From: BAIKAL-G1 sp943370385
Lineage (GTDB): Bacteria; Cyanobacteriota; Cyanobacteriia; PCC-6307; Cyanobiaceae
DNA: 64,000 bases
Direction: 5' to 3'
NCBI GenBank assembly: GCA_943370385.1
Contig: CALRQT020000002.1
Location: 124,001-188,000 of the forward strand
The translations under genes were made by a program, and so were the position numbers. The stretch's first letter is position 1, and every line of letters begins with the position of its first letter. Below are positions 1 through 8,310 of this stretch, piece after piece. The notes below the pieces were generated by a model. That model was not told the DNA's origin and ran no database searches. It saw nothing but the letters and a program-made list of their open reading frames with translations.

Positions 1-1
1 C

Positions 2-943
2 GAACTGGGCGAGAAGCTGGGTTTGGAGCTGGACCTAGCCGGTGAGGCCGACAAACGGTCGCGGCTGCCCTGGTATTCGCGCTCGGTGGATTCCACCTAC
101 CTCACGGGCAAGCGGGTGTTCATCTTTGCCGATGCCACCCATGCGATCGCCGCCGCCCGCATCGCCAGCCAGGAGTTGGGCTTCACCGTGGTGGGCCTGG
201 GCACCTACAGCCGTGAACAGGCGCGGGAGGTGCGCGCCGCCGCCCAGGAGCTGGGCCTGGAGGCCCTGATCTCCGACGACTACCTGGTGGTGGAAAAGGC
301 CATGGCCGAGGCGGCCCCCGAATTGGTGCTCGGCACCCAGATGGAGCGCCATAGCGCCAAACGGTTGGGCCTGCCCTGTGCGGTGATTAGTTCACCGCTC
401 CACGTGCAGGATGTGCCCGCCCGCTACTCGCCCCAGATGGGTTGGGAGGGGGCGAATGTGATTTTTGATTCCTGGGTGCACCCGCTGATGATGGGCCTGG
501 AGGAACACCTGATCGGCATGTTCCGCCACGATTTTGAGTTCGTGGATGGCCACCTCAGCCACCTGGAGGGGGCCAGTGCCCCAGCGGCGCCCGCAACCGG
601 TGTTCCTATGGCGTCTGCGCTGACATCCATTGAGGACGGCGCATCGCCATCGGCCGCCAATGGGATCGCGTCCACCGCTGCAGCGCCCAATTCCAGGCTC
701 GCCCATGGGGCTGGGGCCAGTCACGACACCAACGCGGTGTTTACGGCGGGCTCCGTTCAGGCGGGCGGCGGCCAGGAGCTGGGCTTGCATTGGAGCGCCA
801 GCGGCGAGGCCGAACTCAGCCGCATCCCCTTCTTCGTGCGCGGCAAGGTGCGTCGCAACACCGAGGCCTATGCCCGCGACCGTGGCGTGAACACGATCAC
901 CGAGGAAGTTCTTTATGACGCCAAGGCCCACTTCAGTCGATGA
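2..943 (+). CDS. chlB: Light-independent protochlorophyllide reductase subunit B (3' part)
   Basis: The reading frame is open from the first bases of the window, so the 5' end lies outside; about 313 C-terminal residues are present. ChlB pairs with ChlN to form the catalytic NB component that reduces protochlorophyllide without light. The visible part has the nitrogenase-like fold sequence (VFIFADATHAIAAARI, LGTQMERHSAKRLGLP) and the typical C-terminal domain ending in TEEVLYDAKAHFSR. A stretch rich in Ala, Ser and Gly at about 565-770 is a variable linker before this domain. chlL follows after 147 bases, which fits a chl gene group. Identification is firm; completeness cannot be judged. Confidence 0.95.
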   Translation, partial: ELGEKLGLELDLAGEADKRSRLPWYSRSVDSTYLTGKRVFIFADATHAIAAARIASQELGFTVVGLGTYSREQAREVRAAAQELGLEALISDDYLVVEKAMAEAAPELVLGTQMERHSAKRLGLPCAVISSPLHVQDVPARYSPQMGWEGANVIFDSWVHPLMMGLEEHLIGMFRHDFEFVDGHLSHLEGASAPAAPATGVPMASALTSIEDGASPSAANGIASTAAAPNSRLAHGAGASHDTNAVFTAGSVQAGGGQELGLHWSASGEAELSRIPFFVRGKVRRNTEAYARDRGVNTITEEVLYDAKAHFSR

Positions 944-1090
944 GGATTTCCCCTGATTGGTGCTTTTAACCAGTCAACTACCGCCCTGATCGTCCAGCAT
1001 GGTGACGGTGCGACCTGCGGTCTCGACACTCCACCTTTTCCGCCTTCTTCCCATTCCCCAATCGCCGTATCGCCGGCCTCCTGAGTTTCC

Positions 1091-2005
1091 ATGACCACCA
1101 CACTGAGTTCGCCCACTGCTGTCACTGGCAGTTCCCGCCGGGAGGATGGCGAAGGGAGTCTGCAGGTGCACCTCGATCCCTCGATGAAGATTGAGGAGGG
1201 GGCCCTGGTGATTGCCGTTTATGGCAAGGGCGGCATTGGTAAATCCACCACCTCCTCGAACCTGTCTGCGGCCTTTTCCAAGCTCGGCAAACGGGTGCTG
1301 CAGATCGGCTGCGACCCCAAGCACGACAGCACCTTCACCCTCACCAAGAAAATGGTGCCGACGGTGATTGACATCCTCGAAACGGTGAACTTCCACACCG
1401 AAGAGCTGCGCCCCGAAGACTTCGTGTTTGAAGGTTTCAATGGCGTGATGTGCGTCGAATCCGGCGGTCCCCCGGCTGGCACCGGCTGCGGCGGCTACGT
1501 CACCGGCCAAACCGTGAAGCTCTTGAAGGAACACCACCTGCTCGAAGACACCGATGTGGTGATCTTTGATGTGCTCGGTGATGTGGTGTGCGGAGGCTTC
1601 GCGGCCCCGCTGCAACATGCCAATTACTGTTTGATCGTGACGGCCAACGATTTCGATTCGATCTTCGCGATGAATCGCATCATTGCGGCGATCCAGGCCA
1701 AGGCCAAAAACTACAAGGTGCGGCTCGGTGGTGTGGTGGCCAACCGCAGTAAGGACACTGACCAGATCGACAAGTTCAATGAGCGGGTGGGCATGAAAAC
1801 CATGGCCCATTTCCCTGACCTTGATGCGATCCGCCGCTCGCGCCTGAAGAAGTGCACCATCTTCGAGATGGAAGCCACCCCGGAAGTCGAAGCCGTCCAA
1901 CAGGAATACCTGAACCTGGCCCAGCGCATGCTTGATAATGTGGTGCCCCTAGAGGCCGAATCCCTCAAGGATCGCGAGATCTTTGACCTGCTCGGCTTTG
2001 ATTGA
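1091..2005 (+). CDS. chlL: Light-independent protochlorophyllide reductase iron-sulfur ATP-binding protein ChlL
   Basis: ChlL is the NifH-like homodimeric reductase that passes electrons to ChlN-ChlB at the cost of ATP. The 304-residue product has the P-loop GKGGIGKST near residue 45, the first cluster cysteine in ESGGPPAGTGCGG and the second in DVLGDVVCGG, which together bind the intersubunit [4Fe-4S] cluster. The N-terminus is about 30 residues longer than the NifH core, as is usual for cyanobacterial ChlL. It follows chlB on the same strand. The enzyme is oxygen-sensitive and functions in dark greening, a family fact rather than something shown here. Confidence 0.98.
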   Translation: MTTTLSSPTAVTGSSRREDGEGSLQVHLDPSMKIEEGALVIAVYGKGGIGKSTTSSNLSAAFSKLGKRVLQIGCDPKHDSTFTLTKKMVPTVIDILETVNFHTEELRPEDFVFEGFNGVMCVESGGPPAGTGCGGYVTGQTVKLLKEHHLLEDTDVVIFDVLGDVVCGGFAAPLQHANYCLIVTANDFDSIFAMNRIIAAIQAKAKNYKVRLGGVVANRSKDTDQIDKFNERVGMKTMAHFPDLDAIRRSRLKKCTIFEMEATPEVEAVQQEYLNLAQRMLDNVVPLEAESLKDREIFDLLGFD

Positions 2006-2014
2006 TCGTTGATC

Positions 2015-2030
2015 ACGGGGTTTGCCCCGT
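2015..2030 (+). terminator. Possible weak terminator after chlL
   Basis: A six-base-pair GC-rich hairpin (ACGGGG, loop TTTG, CCCCGT) begins nine bases after the chlL stop codon. There is no proper T-run after it, so it is only a candidate. A second hairpin with eight-base arms lies at 2077-2106. Confidence 0.35.
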
Positions 2031-2245
2031 TCAAAGGCGAAAATGGTTGAAAGGTTGTTCTTGATTATGCTGAGAAGCCAGAAGGTGACGTGGCCCATCT
2101 TCTGGCAGGTCTATAAGGTGTTTGCTTGATGTCTCGATCTGGTTGCTAAACCCAGATTGTTGGCTTAATGGTTATGAGAGGTATTATTGGGTTGGAATGC
2201 TCTGCTAGATGGCCTAGTCTGCCATTGCTTGCTAATCGCCTGGCC

Positions 2246-3196
2246 TCAAACTTCCTTGATAGAAAATTGGGCTAACCGATCAAGGCTGTTGGCATTGTTG
2301 GCTGCTGTTTCGGTGCCATGACCCGTGAGCACGGCTAGGTCTGGCGTTGTTAAGGCCAGCTCAGTCAGTCGATTTCGCAGGTAATCTGCAAGCCGTTGAA
2401 TCTGTGGGTAGTGGGTCAATTCCCTGCGAACCACTAGGGCGTCGCCCACCTCGATCGGTAACCTCAGGGGCAAGACCTGACAGCTCTCCCCATAAAGGGG
2501 CAGGGTCAAGGGAGTGGCGAAGCCCACCATCAGATCTTCGATGGGACCCTCGCCTGCGCTGGTCGCGGGGGATTGGCGGTTGGATTGGGATGGATCCAGG
2601 CTCAAACCACAGGCCCTTAGGGTCTGTTCAAATTTGGGAAAGGCATGGTCGGGCAGGGGCAGTAGGGGATAACGGGACACATCTTGGAACGTCACCGCAT
2701 CGCCCAGTCCCAATAGGGGATGGCCGGCATTAACGACCAAGACCATGGGCATCTTGCTGAGGTGAATCGTGGCAAGATCTGGATCATTGCTAGGCGCATC
2801 GGGATAGGAGGTGATCCAGGCATCAATGATGCGCTCTTGCATTAATTGCAGGGGGCGCTTGTATTCCAGGAAATTGAGATTGCCGAGAATCCAGCCGCTT
2901 GGCGGTGGTGTGCCCAGCAGGGAGCTTGACCAATGTTGTGCGTCAAGACGCAGGAAGTCGCCGCTTTTAAAGCGCACGTATTGATGGACCTTGCGTTCTA
3001 GATTTAATAGTTTTTGATCGCCAATTACTTGCCATTCACTATTAATCCGCTCCAGGGAAATCTCAAAGGCTTTGGCGCATTTCCGGCTGTTGCGGCTGAC
3101 GGTGGTTTGGTGTTGGTTGAATTTGGAGGCGACGTGGTGACCCGTTCTCAGCCATATCAAGCCATCCATTGAGGCAAGGCAATCTTGTTGAACCAT
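2246..3196 (-). CDS. Divergent LysR-like transcriptional regulator, paralogue 1
   Basis: The 316-residue product starts with MVQQDCLASMDGLIWLR and has an N-terminal segment that reads as a helix-turn-helix (TVSRNSRKC, about residues 30-45), followed by a region resembling the LysR effector-binding fold: a (E)RIIDAWI strand, PMVLVVNAGHPLLG, and a C-terminal VVRRE motif. It is clearly homologous to the next gene (3426-4307) and to the gene at 51335-52237, sharing the MV start, the WLR motif, the helix-turn-helix spacing and the LxxERxxDAxI motif. The HTH lacks several standard LysR consensus positions, so the call is LysR-like rather than typical LysR. No target or effector can be deduced. Base composition is less GC-rich than the surroundings. 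Confidence 0.75.
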   Translation of the reverse strand: MVQQDCLASMDGLIWLRTGHHVASKFNQHQTTVSRNSRKCAKAFEISLERINSEWQVIGDQKLLNLERKVHQYVRFKSGDFLRLDAQHWSSSLLGTPPPSGWILGNLNFLEYKRPLQLMQERIIDAWITSYPDAPSNDPDLATIHLSKMPMVLVVNAGHPLLGLGDAVTFQDVSRYPLLPLPDHAFPKFEQTLRACGLSLDPSQSNRQSPATSAGEGPIEDLMVGFATPLTLPLYGESCQVLPLRLPIEVGDALVVRRELTHYPQIQRLADYLRNRLTELALTTPDLAVLTGHGTETAANNANSLDRLAQFSIKEV

Positions 3197-3425
3197 GCGG
3201 ATGAATTATTAGAATGAATCGTACCATTCACGGGTGCCTGGTTCGGCTTGAAAGGTTTGCGCCGCCAAAACTTTCAGAACTTGCATAGGGATGGTCGTTG
3301 CAGGCGATGCCCATGGTTCGGCGCTGGTCCTGATACGCCCTTTTCCCTTTAAAAATCAGCAAGGATGGTCATGGCCAGGCGGACTGCTGGGGCGATGGCA
3401 CCGCTGGCCTGGCGCCATCGCCAAC

Positions 3426-4307
3426 CTATGGATCAGTGCCTGTGAGGGTAAGTTCTGGGTTGCCGAGTGCTAGGGCGCCAAGGCGTTCGAGTAGGAGCGT
3501 GCGTAGGACCAAGAGTTCTCGGTCTCGGGCAAATTCTCGGCGGACCACAATGGCCTCGCCGGATTGGAAGGGCAGCTCCAATGGCAGTCTGACCAGGCCT
3601 TCGCCACTGATGGTCATGCTCAGGCAGGTCCCGTAGCCAATCGTGAGTTCGGCTTCACTTCTCCCCTCCCACTTCTCCTGTCGATACCGCGTCATACGCA
3701 CGACATCATTCCAGAGGCCAATGGATTTCAGCGACTCTTCGACTTTTGGATAGGATCCTTCCGGTAGGGCTAGGCTTGGATAGATGGCAATATCGCTGTA
3801 GGACAAATCTGGCTTGCCAACCAGGGGATGGCCCTTTGGGGCGACAAAAAAGACCGGCATCGACGATAGGCTGTAGGACGTCAGGTCTGGATCATCAGCC
3901 GGTGGGATATCCGGTAGACCGGTGATGCAGGCATCGACAATCCGTTCACGGACCAGTTGAAATGACCTGGGGGCTCCCACGATGTTGCAGAGGCCGAGGA
4001 TCCAGCGAGCAGGTGGCGGTGTACAAAGTAAGGGGCCAGACCAGTAGGTGGCCTCCAGCCGTAGGGGGCGATAGCCAAGCCAGCGGGCTGTTTGGTGGAC
4101 ATGACGCTCCATCAGCAAGGTCGTCATGTCGCCGACCGTGTGCCACTCCCCGTTGATCCGTTGGAGTTCTAGGTCAAAGAGATCCAGGCACTTTTTTGAG
4201 TGCCGGCTGATCATTGGCGCACTAATGCCCAGCCGCAAACTCGATTCGGCGCCCGTTCTTAGCCATTGAAGGGCATCAAGGGCGGCCAGGGTCTCTTGAT
4301 CAACCAC
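3426..4307 (-). CDS. Divergent LysR-like transcriptional regulator, paralogue 2
   Basis: This 293-residue protein starts at a GTG with MVDQETLAALDALQWLRTG, almost superimposable on the start of its downstream neighbour at 2246-3196. The putative recognition helix is ISAPMISRHSKKCL. Shared features are a conserved TPPPxxWILG motif, VRERIVDACI, PVFFVAPKGHPLVG and EAIVVRREF, the last corresponding to the last strand of a LysR-type effector domain. The 229 bases between the two genes hold no convincing gene. The tandem arrangement suggests local duplication followed by strong divergence. Function unknown; a role as a DNA-binding regulator is inferred from the fold pattern only. Confidence 0.75.
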   Translation of the reverse strand: MVDQETLAALDALQWLRTGAESSLRLGISAPMISRHSKKCLDLFDLELQRINGEWHTVGDMTTLLMERHVHQTARWLGYRPLRLEATYWSGPLLCTPPPARWILGLCNIVGAPRSFQLVRERIVDACITGLPDIPPADDPDLTSYSLSSMPVFFVAPKGHPLVGKPDLSYSDIAIYPSLALPEGSYPKVEESLKSIGLWNDVVRMTRYRQEKWEGRSEAELTIGYGTCLSMTISGEGLVRLPLELPFQSGEAIVVRREFARDRELLVLRTLLLERLGALALGNPELTLTGTDP

Positions 4308-4590
4308 AATGGAAATCGAGATATCTTTATTGTAGTGCTAAGGAGATAATGCTGTTAATGCTTATATGCTGAATTGAGAAATTGGCATTTTGCTAATACA
4401 TTGTCGAGGCGATATGGTGTGTTTGTGCTGCGCTTTGCCGTAATCTTCGCCCGATCTAGTGAAAGGAGGTTTTGGTGTTGTTGTTTGCCCGCTCGTCAGG
4501 AAGATCCTTGATGGGTATCGCGACCTGCCGAGATCATCCAAGCGTGAGATTAGTTTTGGTTTGGCTTTGATTTGTTGGTTAGGCTGAAAC

Positions 4591-4674
4591 GGAGGGGGTG
4601 GGATTCGAACCCACGGTGCCTTTCGGCACGCTGGTTTTCAAGACCAGAGCCATCAACCACTCGACCACCCCTCC
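4591..4674 (-). tRNA. tRNA-Ser (anticodon UGA)
   Basis: Read on the minus strand, an 84-base cloverleaf is visible: acceptor arm GGAGGGG pairing with CCCCTCC, anticodon stem CTGGT/ACCAG around loop CTTGAAA with anticodon TGA, a long variable arm (GTGCC-GAAA-GGCAC) typical of serine tRNAs, and a T arm with GTTCGAATC. CCA is not encoded. It lies in the intergenic space between the LysR-like pair and the small secreted protein. Confidence 0.96.
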
Positions 4675-4738
4675 AGGTAGGTCCATAAGGACCCGTGGCA
4701 TTATCCCATAAGAGCGTTCGCTCCCCTGGCTTGCCGGC

Positions 4739-4978
4739 TCAGGGTGCTTTGACGTTGGGGCAGGTGGCGCCATTGAATCTGGAGGCAATGCGCTGGCTTC
4801 CCTTGTTGTAGATGGTTTTTGCCTTGTCCACATTGCCAGAGGCCTGGGCTTCGCTCAGTTTGGCGGCGAATTTTGCGCAGGCCTCATCCAGGGTCACGGC
4901 CTTCACCGTTGGGGCGCTCGCCAGCAAAGCGGCCGCAGAGAGGGTCGCAAAGGCGAGGGTTTTAAGTGCGTTTGTCAT
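4739..4978 (-). CDS. Small secreted protein, unknown function
   Basis: The 79-residue product opens with a clear Sec-type signal peptide (MTNALK, then a hydrophobic Ala/Leu-rich stretch, cleavage expected after SAPTVKA near residue 27). The mature part of about 52 residues is helical in character and has two cysteines (in DEACAKF and in ATCPNV) that could form a disulfide in the periplasm. I do not recognise a named family. It stands alone between the tRNA-Ser gene and nrdJ, on the same strand as both. Confidence 0.7.
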   Translation of the reverse strand: MTNALKTLAFATLSAAALLASAPTVKAVTLDEACAKFAAKLSEAQASGNVDKAKTIYNKGSQRIASRFNGATCPNVKAP

Positions 4979-5064
4979 GGTTAATTAGGTGTTAGGAAGC
5001 TGGTTTGGGATCGTTTGTAGGACGCTATCCAATTGCGGGGCAAGCACGATGGCCTGGTGGGCCA

Positions 5065-7449
5065 TCAGGAGCCGGCTGGTTTGGCTAACGGCAACAGGCA
5101 CTTATCGGAATCACAGCCGGCTGGGCCAGCTTCTACCAATTCGCCTCCGTCGTAGCGCTGCAAGGCCTCAAAGAAGTCAACGATACGACGGCGGGCCACG
5201 ACCTCCGCTTGCAACTGGGCGTAGGTGGCTTGATCGATCGGTTCAAAGGGCAGCCGGGGGAAGGTGGCATTGGCATCAAAGCGGGCCAGTAGGGCCGCTG
5301 AGATATAGCCTTCGCCGGCATCGATGGCCTGGAAAATGGCATCGGTGAGGCCCTCGATTTCGTTCTCCCGAAATTCAACCGTGGCCGACGTGTTATGGGC
5401 CGTGTAGTGCTTCTGCACCTGCATGTAGAAATCGAACTGGGCCAGGGCCGAGAAGTTGTTGATCTCCACCGCATCCGCCCCTGGAATGTTCGCCCAGCTG
5501 ACTTCGGTGGGGATTTCCACCAGCCACTCGGTGCAACGGGGATCGAAGGCATCATCGAGCAGGCGGCCCTGCTCATCCTTATCAGACTGACTCGGCACGA
5601 TTGTGTAGCCATAGTCCATGCAGGCCAGGGCCACCGGATCATTCTTGCGGAAGGTGATGCGGCGGATGAAGCGTTGGGCCTTGGGGGGATGCCAGCCGGG
5701 GGAGGCGCCGGTGAGCAGGCTCTTGGTGCCCGCCGGTTGCACGGTGGTGCAGCGGTTGGGCCGGCGCAGGCCGTGGCGATCGCAGTAGTCCCACACCGAT
5801 TGATTGACACTCTCTTTCCAGCGGGCCAGATAGGCCGCTTCCTTGGCCTTGAACTCCAGGCCCTCCATGGTGTCGGGCCGGCCGGCTTCCCACCACTTCA
5901 ACCAGGGGGTGCCAAAGGCATGCACAAAGAAGTCGAACAGGCCGGTGAAACTCACGCCCACGATCGGATCCCAGGCCCGGCTCTGGCGATAGCGCTCCAC
6001 CTCAAAGCGGTGGTTGAGCAGGCAGGCCACGGCCAGGCCGCCGGCTCTGAAGGCTTCGTCTTGGGCCTCTAGGTCGTTTGGATCAATCCGATTGAGATGG
6101 ATTTCGGCCAGATTGCAGTGGAAATCGGCGCCCAGGATTTCGCCGCAGGGGTTGAGGCCGTAGCGGTTGAGCCGGTGCTCCAGTTCCGCCGCGCTGATCT
6201 CGGGGTTGTGGGTGGTTAGCCAGCGGCCCGCTTCGTCCCGGCCCTGGTCGCAATAGATGGCGATGAACTCGCTGCGCAGTTCGGGGGTGGGGAGTAGGTC
6301 GGCGTTGGAGCGGGCGATCGCTTCGGGGGCGAACTGGATGGCGCCCTCACCGCTTTGGAACTGCTTGGTGACCGCTTCCAGCACCGTGGCCCGATCGGGG
6401 CGGCTGTGGAACACCCGGGTGTGGTTGGCCATGCGCAGGGAATCCCGCTCGGGATCGATGCGCCAGTTGCCTTCGCTGTCCTGCTGCCAAAGGTTTTCCT
6501 TGGCTCCTGCGGCCGATTGATCTTCGGCGGCGAACTGGCGCATGCCAGCGCTGCGGCGGATGTTGCCGGCCACGATCGTGACGGCGGCCTCATCAATCAG
6601 TAGGCAGCATTCCACCGAACTCAGTTGGCGGCCCTGGGCCTTATTAAGGATCTGGGCCACGCGGCCATAGAGATCCTTGAGCTTGACCGGATTGGCCATG
6701 CCGCCAAAGCCCTTGAGGGTTTCGCCCACGGGCCGCACATCGGAGAGGTCGACCGTGATTTCGATCGGTCCATTGAAGCGTTCGTCGCTGCAGAGGTTGA
6801 GCAGCAGTTGGTAGCTATCGACCCAGCCGCGGCGGGTGTCGCCCACCTTGATCTGCACCCGGTTGCCGTCGATGCTGGAGGTGGTGGTTTCCTGGCGCTG
6901 GCCCGCCGGGGTGGCGCCGATGTCGGTGACGCCGGCAATCACCAGCTGGTTACGCACGGCCGGCAACCGTTCAATCAGCCGCGGTTCAATGATGGCGCCG
7001 GTGCCGCAGCCCATCATCGCCAGGTCCATCATTAGCCCGAAGGCTTCCCAATCGACCAGATTGGTGGAAGTGCAGTTGTAGGCGCCGGAAAAGTTTTGCT
7101 CCTGCTCAATCCAGGGGGTGCCGCCGATCCACAGCCAGCGGCCCGAAGGCAGGGCCATTTGTTGTGCCTGCATGCGGCGCAGCAGGGCCACCTCGTCTTC
7201 ATTGAGGTTGCCCAGCTTGCGCAGGCCGCCCAGGTTGCGTTCGGCCACCTCGTGCCAGCTTTCACGGCCAGCGACGGTTTTACGGGAATAGGTGCGGTAG
7301 AAGACCGGGTTGGCGGCTGGGGCGGTGGTGGCAAAGGTGGACTGGTCGGCCCCGGGGTTGGCGCCGGGGGCCGCACCGGTGGCGCCAGTGCGGGCAGCTT
7401 CGGCAGCGGCCGAGGAGCTTGTTGCCGTCAACGGAGCTGACAGGGTCAC
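5065..7449 (-). CDS. nrdJ: Adenosylcobalamin-dependent ribonucleoside-triphosphate reductase (class II, monomeric)
   Basis: Class II reductases make deoxyribonucleotides from NTPs using a B12-derived radical. The sequence resembles the monomeric Lactobacillus leichmannii type. All key cysteines are visible: GAYNCTSTN and FHCNLAEI (redox pair), NPCGEI (thiyl radical) and the C-terminal pair in AGCDSDKC. The frame is open to an ATG at 7587, but the first 46 residues of that version look non-coding and would overlap the start of the divergent methyltransferase. I prefer the GTG at 7449 (794 residues); recognisable similarity begins near NPVFYRTYSR. No clear Shine-Dalgarno helps to decide. No cobalamin riboswitch is evident. 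Confidence 0.93.
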   Translation of the reverse strand: MTLSAPLTATSSSAAAEAARTGATGAAPGANPGADQSTFATTAPAANPVFYRTYSRKTVAGRESWHEVAERNLGGLRKLGNLNEDEVALLRRMQAQQMALPSGRWLWIGGTPWIEQEQNFSGAYNCTSTNLVDWEAFGLMMDLAMMGCGTGAIIEPRLIERLPAVRNQLVIAGVTDIGATPAGQRQETTTSSIDGNRVQIKVGDTRRGWVDSYQLLLNLCSDERFNGPIEITVDLSDVRPVGETLKGFGGMANPVKLKDLYGRVAQILNKAQGRQLSSVECCLLIDEAAVTIVAGNIRRSAGMRQFAAEDQSAAGAKENLWQQDSEGNWRIDPERDSLRMANHTRVFHSRPDRATVLEAVTKQFQSGEGAIQFAPEAIARSNADLLPTPELRSEFIAIYCDQGRDEAGRWLTTHNPEISAAELEHRLNRYGLNPCGEILGADFHCNLAEIHLNRIDPNDLEAQDEAFRAGGLAVACLLNHRFEVERYRQSRAWDPIVGVSFTGLFDFFVHAFGTPWLKWWEAGRPDTMEGLEFKAKEAAYLARWKESVNQSVWDYCDRHGLRRPNRCTTVQPAGTKSLLTGASPGWHPPKAQRFIRRITFRKNDPVALACMDYGYTIVPSQSDKDEQGRLLDDAFDPRCTEWLVEIPTEVSWANIPGADAVEINNFSALAQFDFYMQVQKHYTAHNTSATVEFRENEIEGLTDAIFQAIDAGEGYISAALLARFDANATFPRLPFEPIDQATYAQLQAEVVARRRIVDFFEALQRYDGGELVEAGPAGCDSDKCLLPLAKPAGS

Positions 7450-7576
7450 TGGGGCGTTGGGTGCAAGGTAGGGGCAGGCTAACGCCACTGGTGGGGGCGG
7501 CAAGGGGCAGGGGGCACCATCGGCGGTGGCTGGCCCCTGGCGGCCGCCTGTACCCAGGCGCTGCCAGGCTTGGGCG

Positions 7577-8275
7577 ATGGAACGCATCTGTGAGCCGGAA
7601 TTAATGGAGGGCCTCGCCCAGGCCCAGGCCTATGGGGCGGCTGACTTCAGTGCCCCAGACCAGGCCCTGGTGGAGCGGCTCGCGGAGCTGGTGGGGGCCG
7701 CTGGTGGTGGCCAGCCGCTGCGCATGGTTGATCTGGGTTGCGGCCCCGGCAACATCAGTTTTCGCCTGGTGGATCGTTTCCCCCAGGCCCAGGTGCTGGG
7801 CCTCGATGGCTCGGCAGCCATGTTGGATCTCGCTGCCCAGGGCCTCGAGCGCCATCCCCATTGGCGCCCTCGCTTGACCTTTTGCTCGGCCCTGTTGCCC
7901 CTGGGCCCCGACCTGGCGGCGCACCTGGCGGGCGGCGTTGGCGCGGGCTTTGAAGTGGTGGTGAGCAACAGCCTCTTGCACCATCTCCATGAGCCCCAGG
8001 TGCTCTGGCACACGGTTCGCCAGCTGGCGTCCCCAGGGGCCCTGGTGTTGATGCGGGACCTGCGCCGGCCTGCCAATCCCGAGGCGGTTCGCCAGTTGGT
8101 GCAGCGCCACGCCAGCGGTGCCCCTGAGCTGCTGCAACGGGACTACGGCCACTCCCTGGCGGCGGCCTTCACCCTGGCGGAAGTCCAGGCCCAGTTGCGG
8201 GAGGCCGCCCTCCCCCAGCTCGAGGTTCGGGAGCTGGACGATCGCTACCTAGAGATTGCCGGCCGGCTGGCCTGA
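7577..8275 (+). CDS. Class I SAM-dependent methyltransferase
   Basis: The 232-residue product has the glycine-rich SAM-binding motif I (VDLGCGPGN, near residue 52), an acidic residue ending the second strand (LGLDGSAAML) and a motif-IV-like VVVSNSLLHHL, the layout of small-molecule methyltransferases of the UbiE/Methyltransf_11 kind. The start MERICEPELMEG at 7577 is preferred over an upstream ATG at 7526 because the latter adds proline-rich sequence lying over the nrdJ 5' end. The substrate cannot be told. It is divergent from nrdJ and 35 bases ahead of prfC. Confidence 0.85.
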   Translation: MERICEPELMEGLAQAQAYGAADFSAPDQALVERLAELVGAAGGGQPLRMVDLGCGPGNISFRLVDRFPQAQVLGLDGSAAMLDLAAQGLERHPHWRPRLTFCSALLPLGPDLAAHLAGGVGAGFEVVVSNSLLHHLHEPQVLWHTVRQLASPGALVLMRDLRRPANPEAVRQLVQRHASGAPELLQRDYGHSLAAAFTLAEVQAQLREAALPQLEVRELDDRYLEIAGRLA

Positions 8276-8310
8276 GGCCTGGGCCGCCGTTGCCTGGCAG
8301 GCTGGATCCC

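Noticed and set aside
974..1900. Long minus-strand open frame antisense to chlL (308 codons).
   Set aside because: High GC produces long antisense frames; chlL is unambiguous and the antisense product is His/Gly-rich without any motif.
3291..3473. A 60-codon plus-strand frame between the two LysR-like genes.
   Set aside because: It runs into the 3' end of paralogue 2 on the opposite strand and has no motif or ribosome site.
4591..4674. An integrase attachment site at the tRNA-Ser.
   Set aside because: I found no integrase gene in the window and no visible duplicate of the tRNA 3' end.
5395..6072. Plus-strand open frame inside nrdJ.
   Set aside because: It mirrors nrdJ in another frame; no motif and low-complexity composition.
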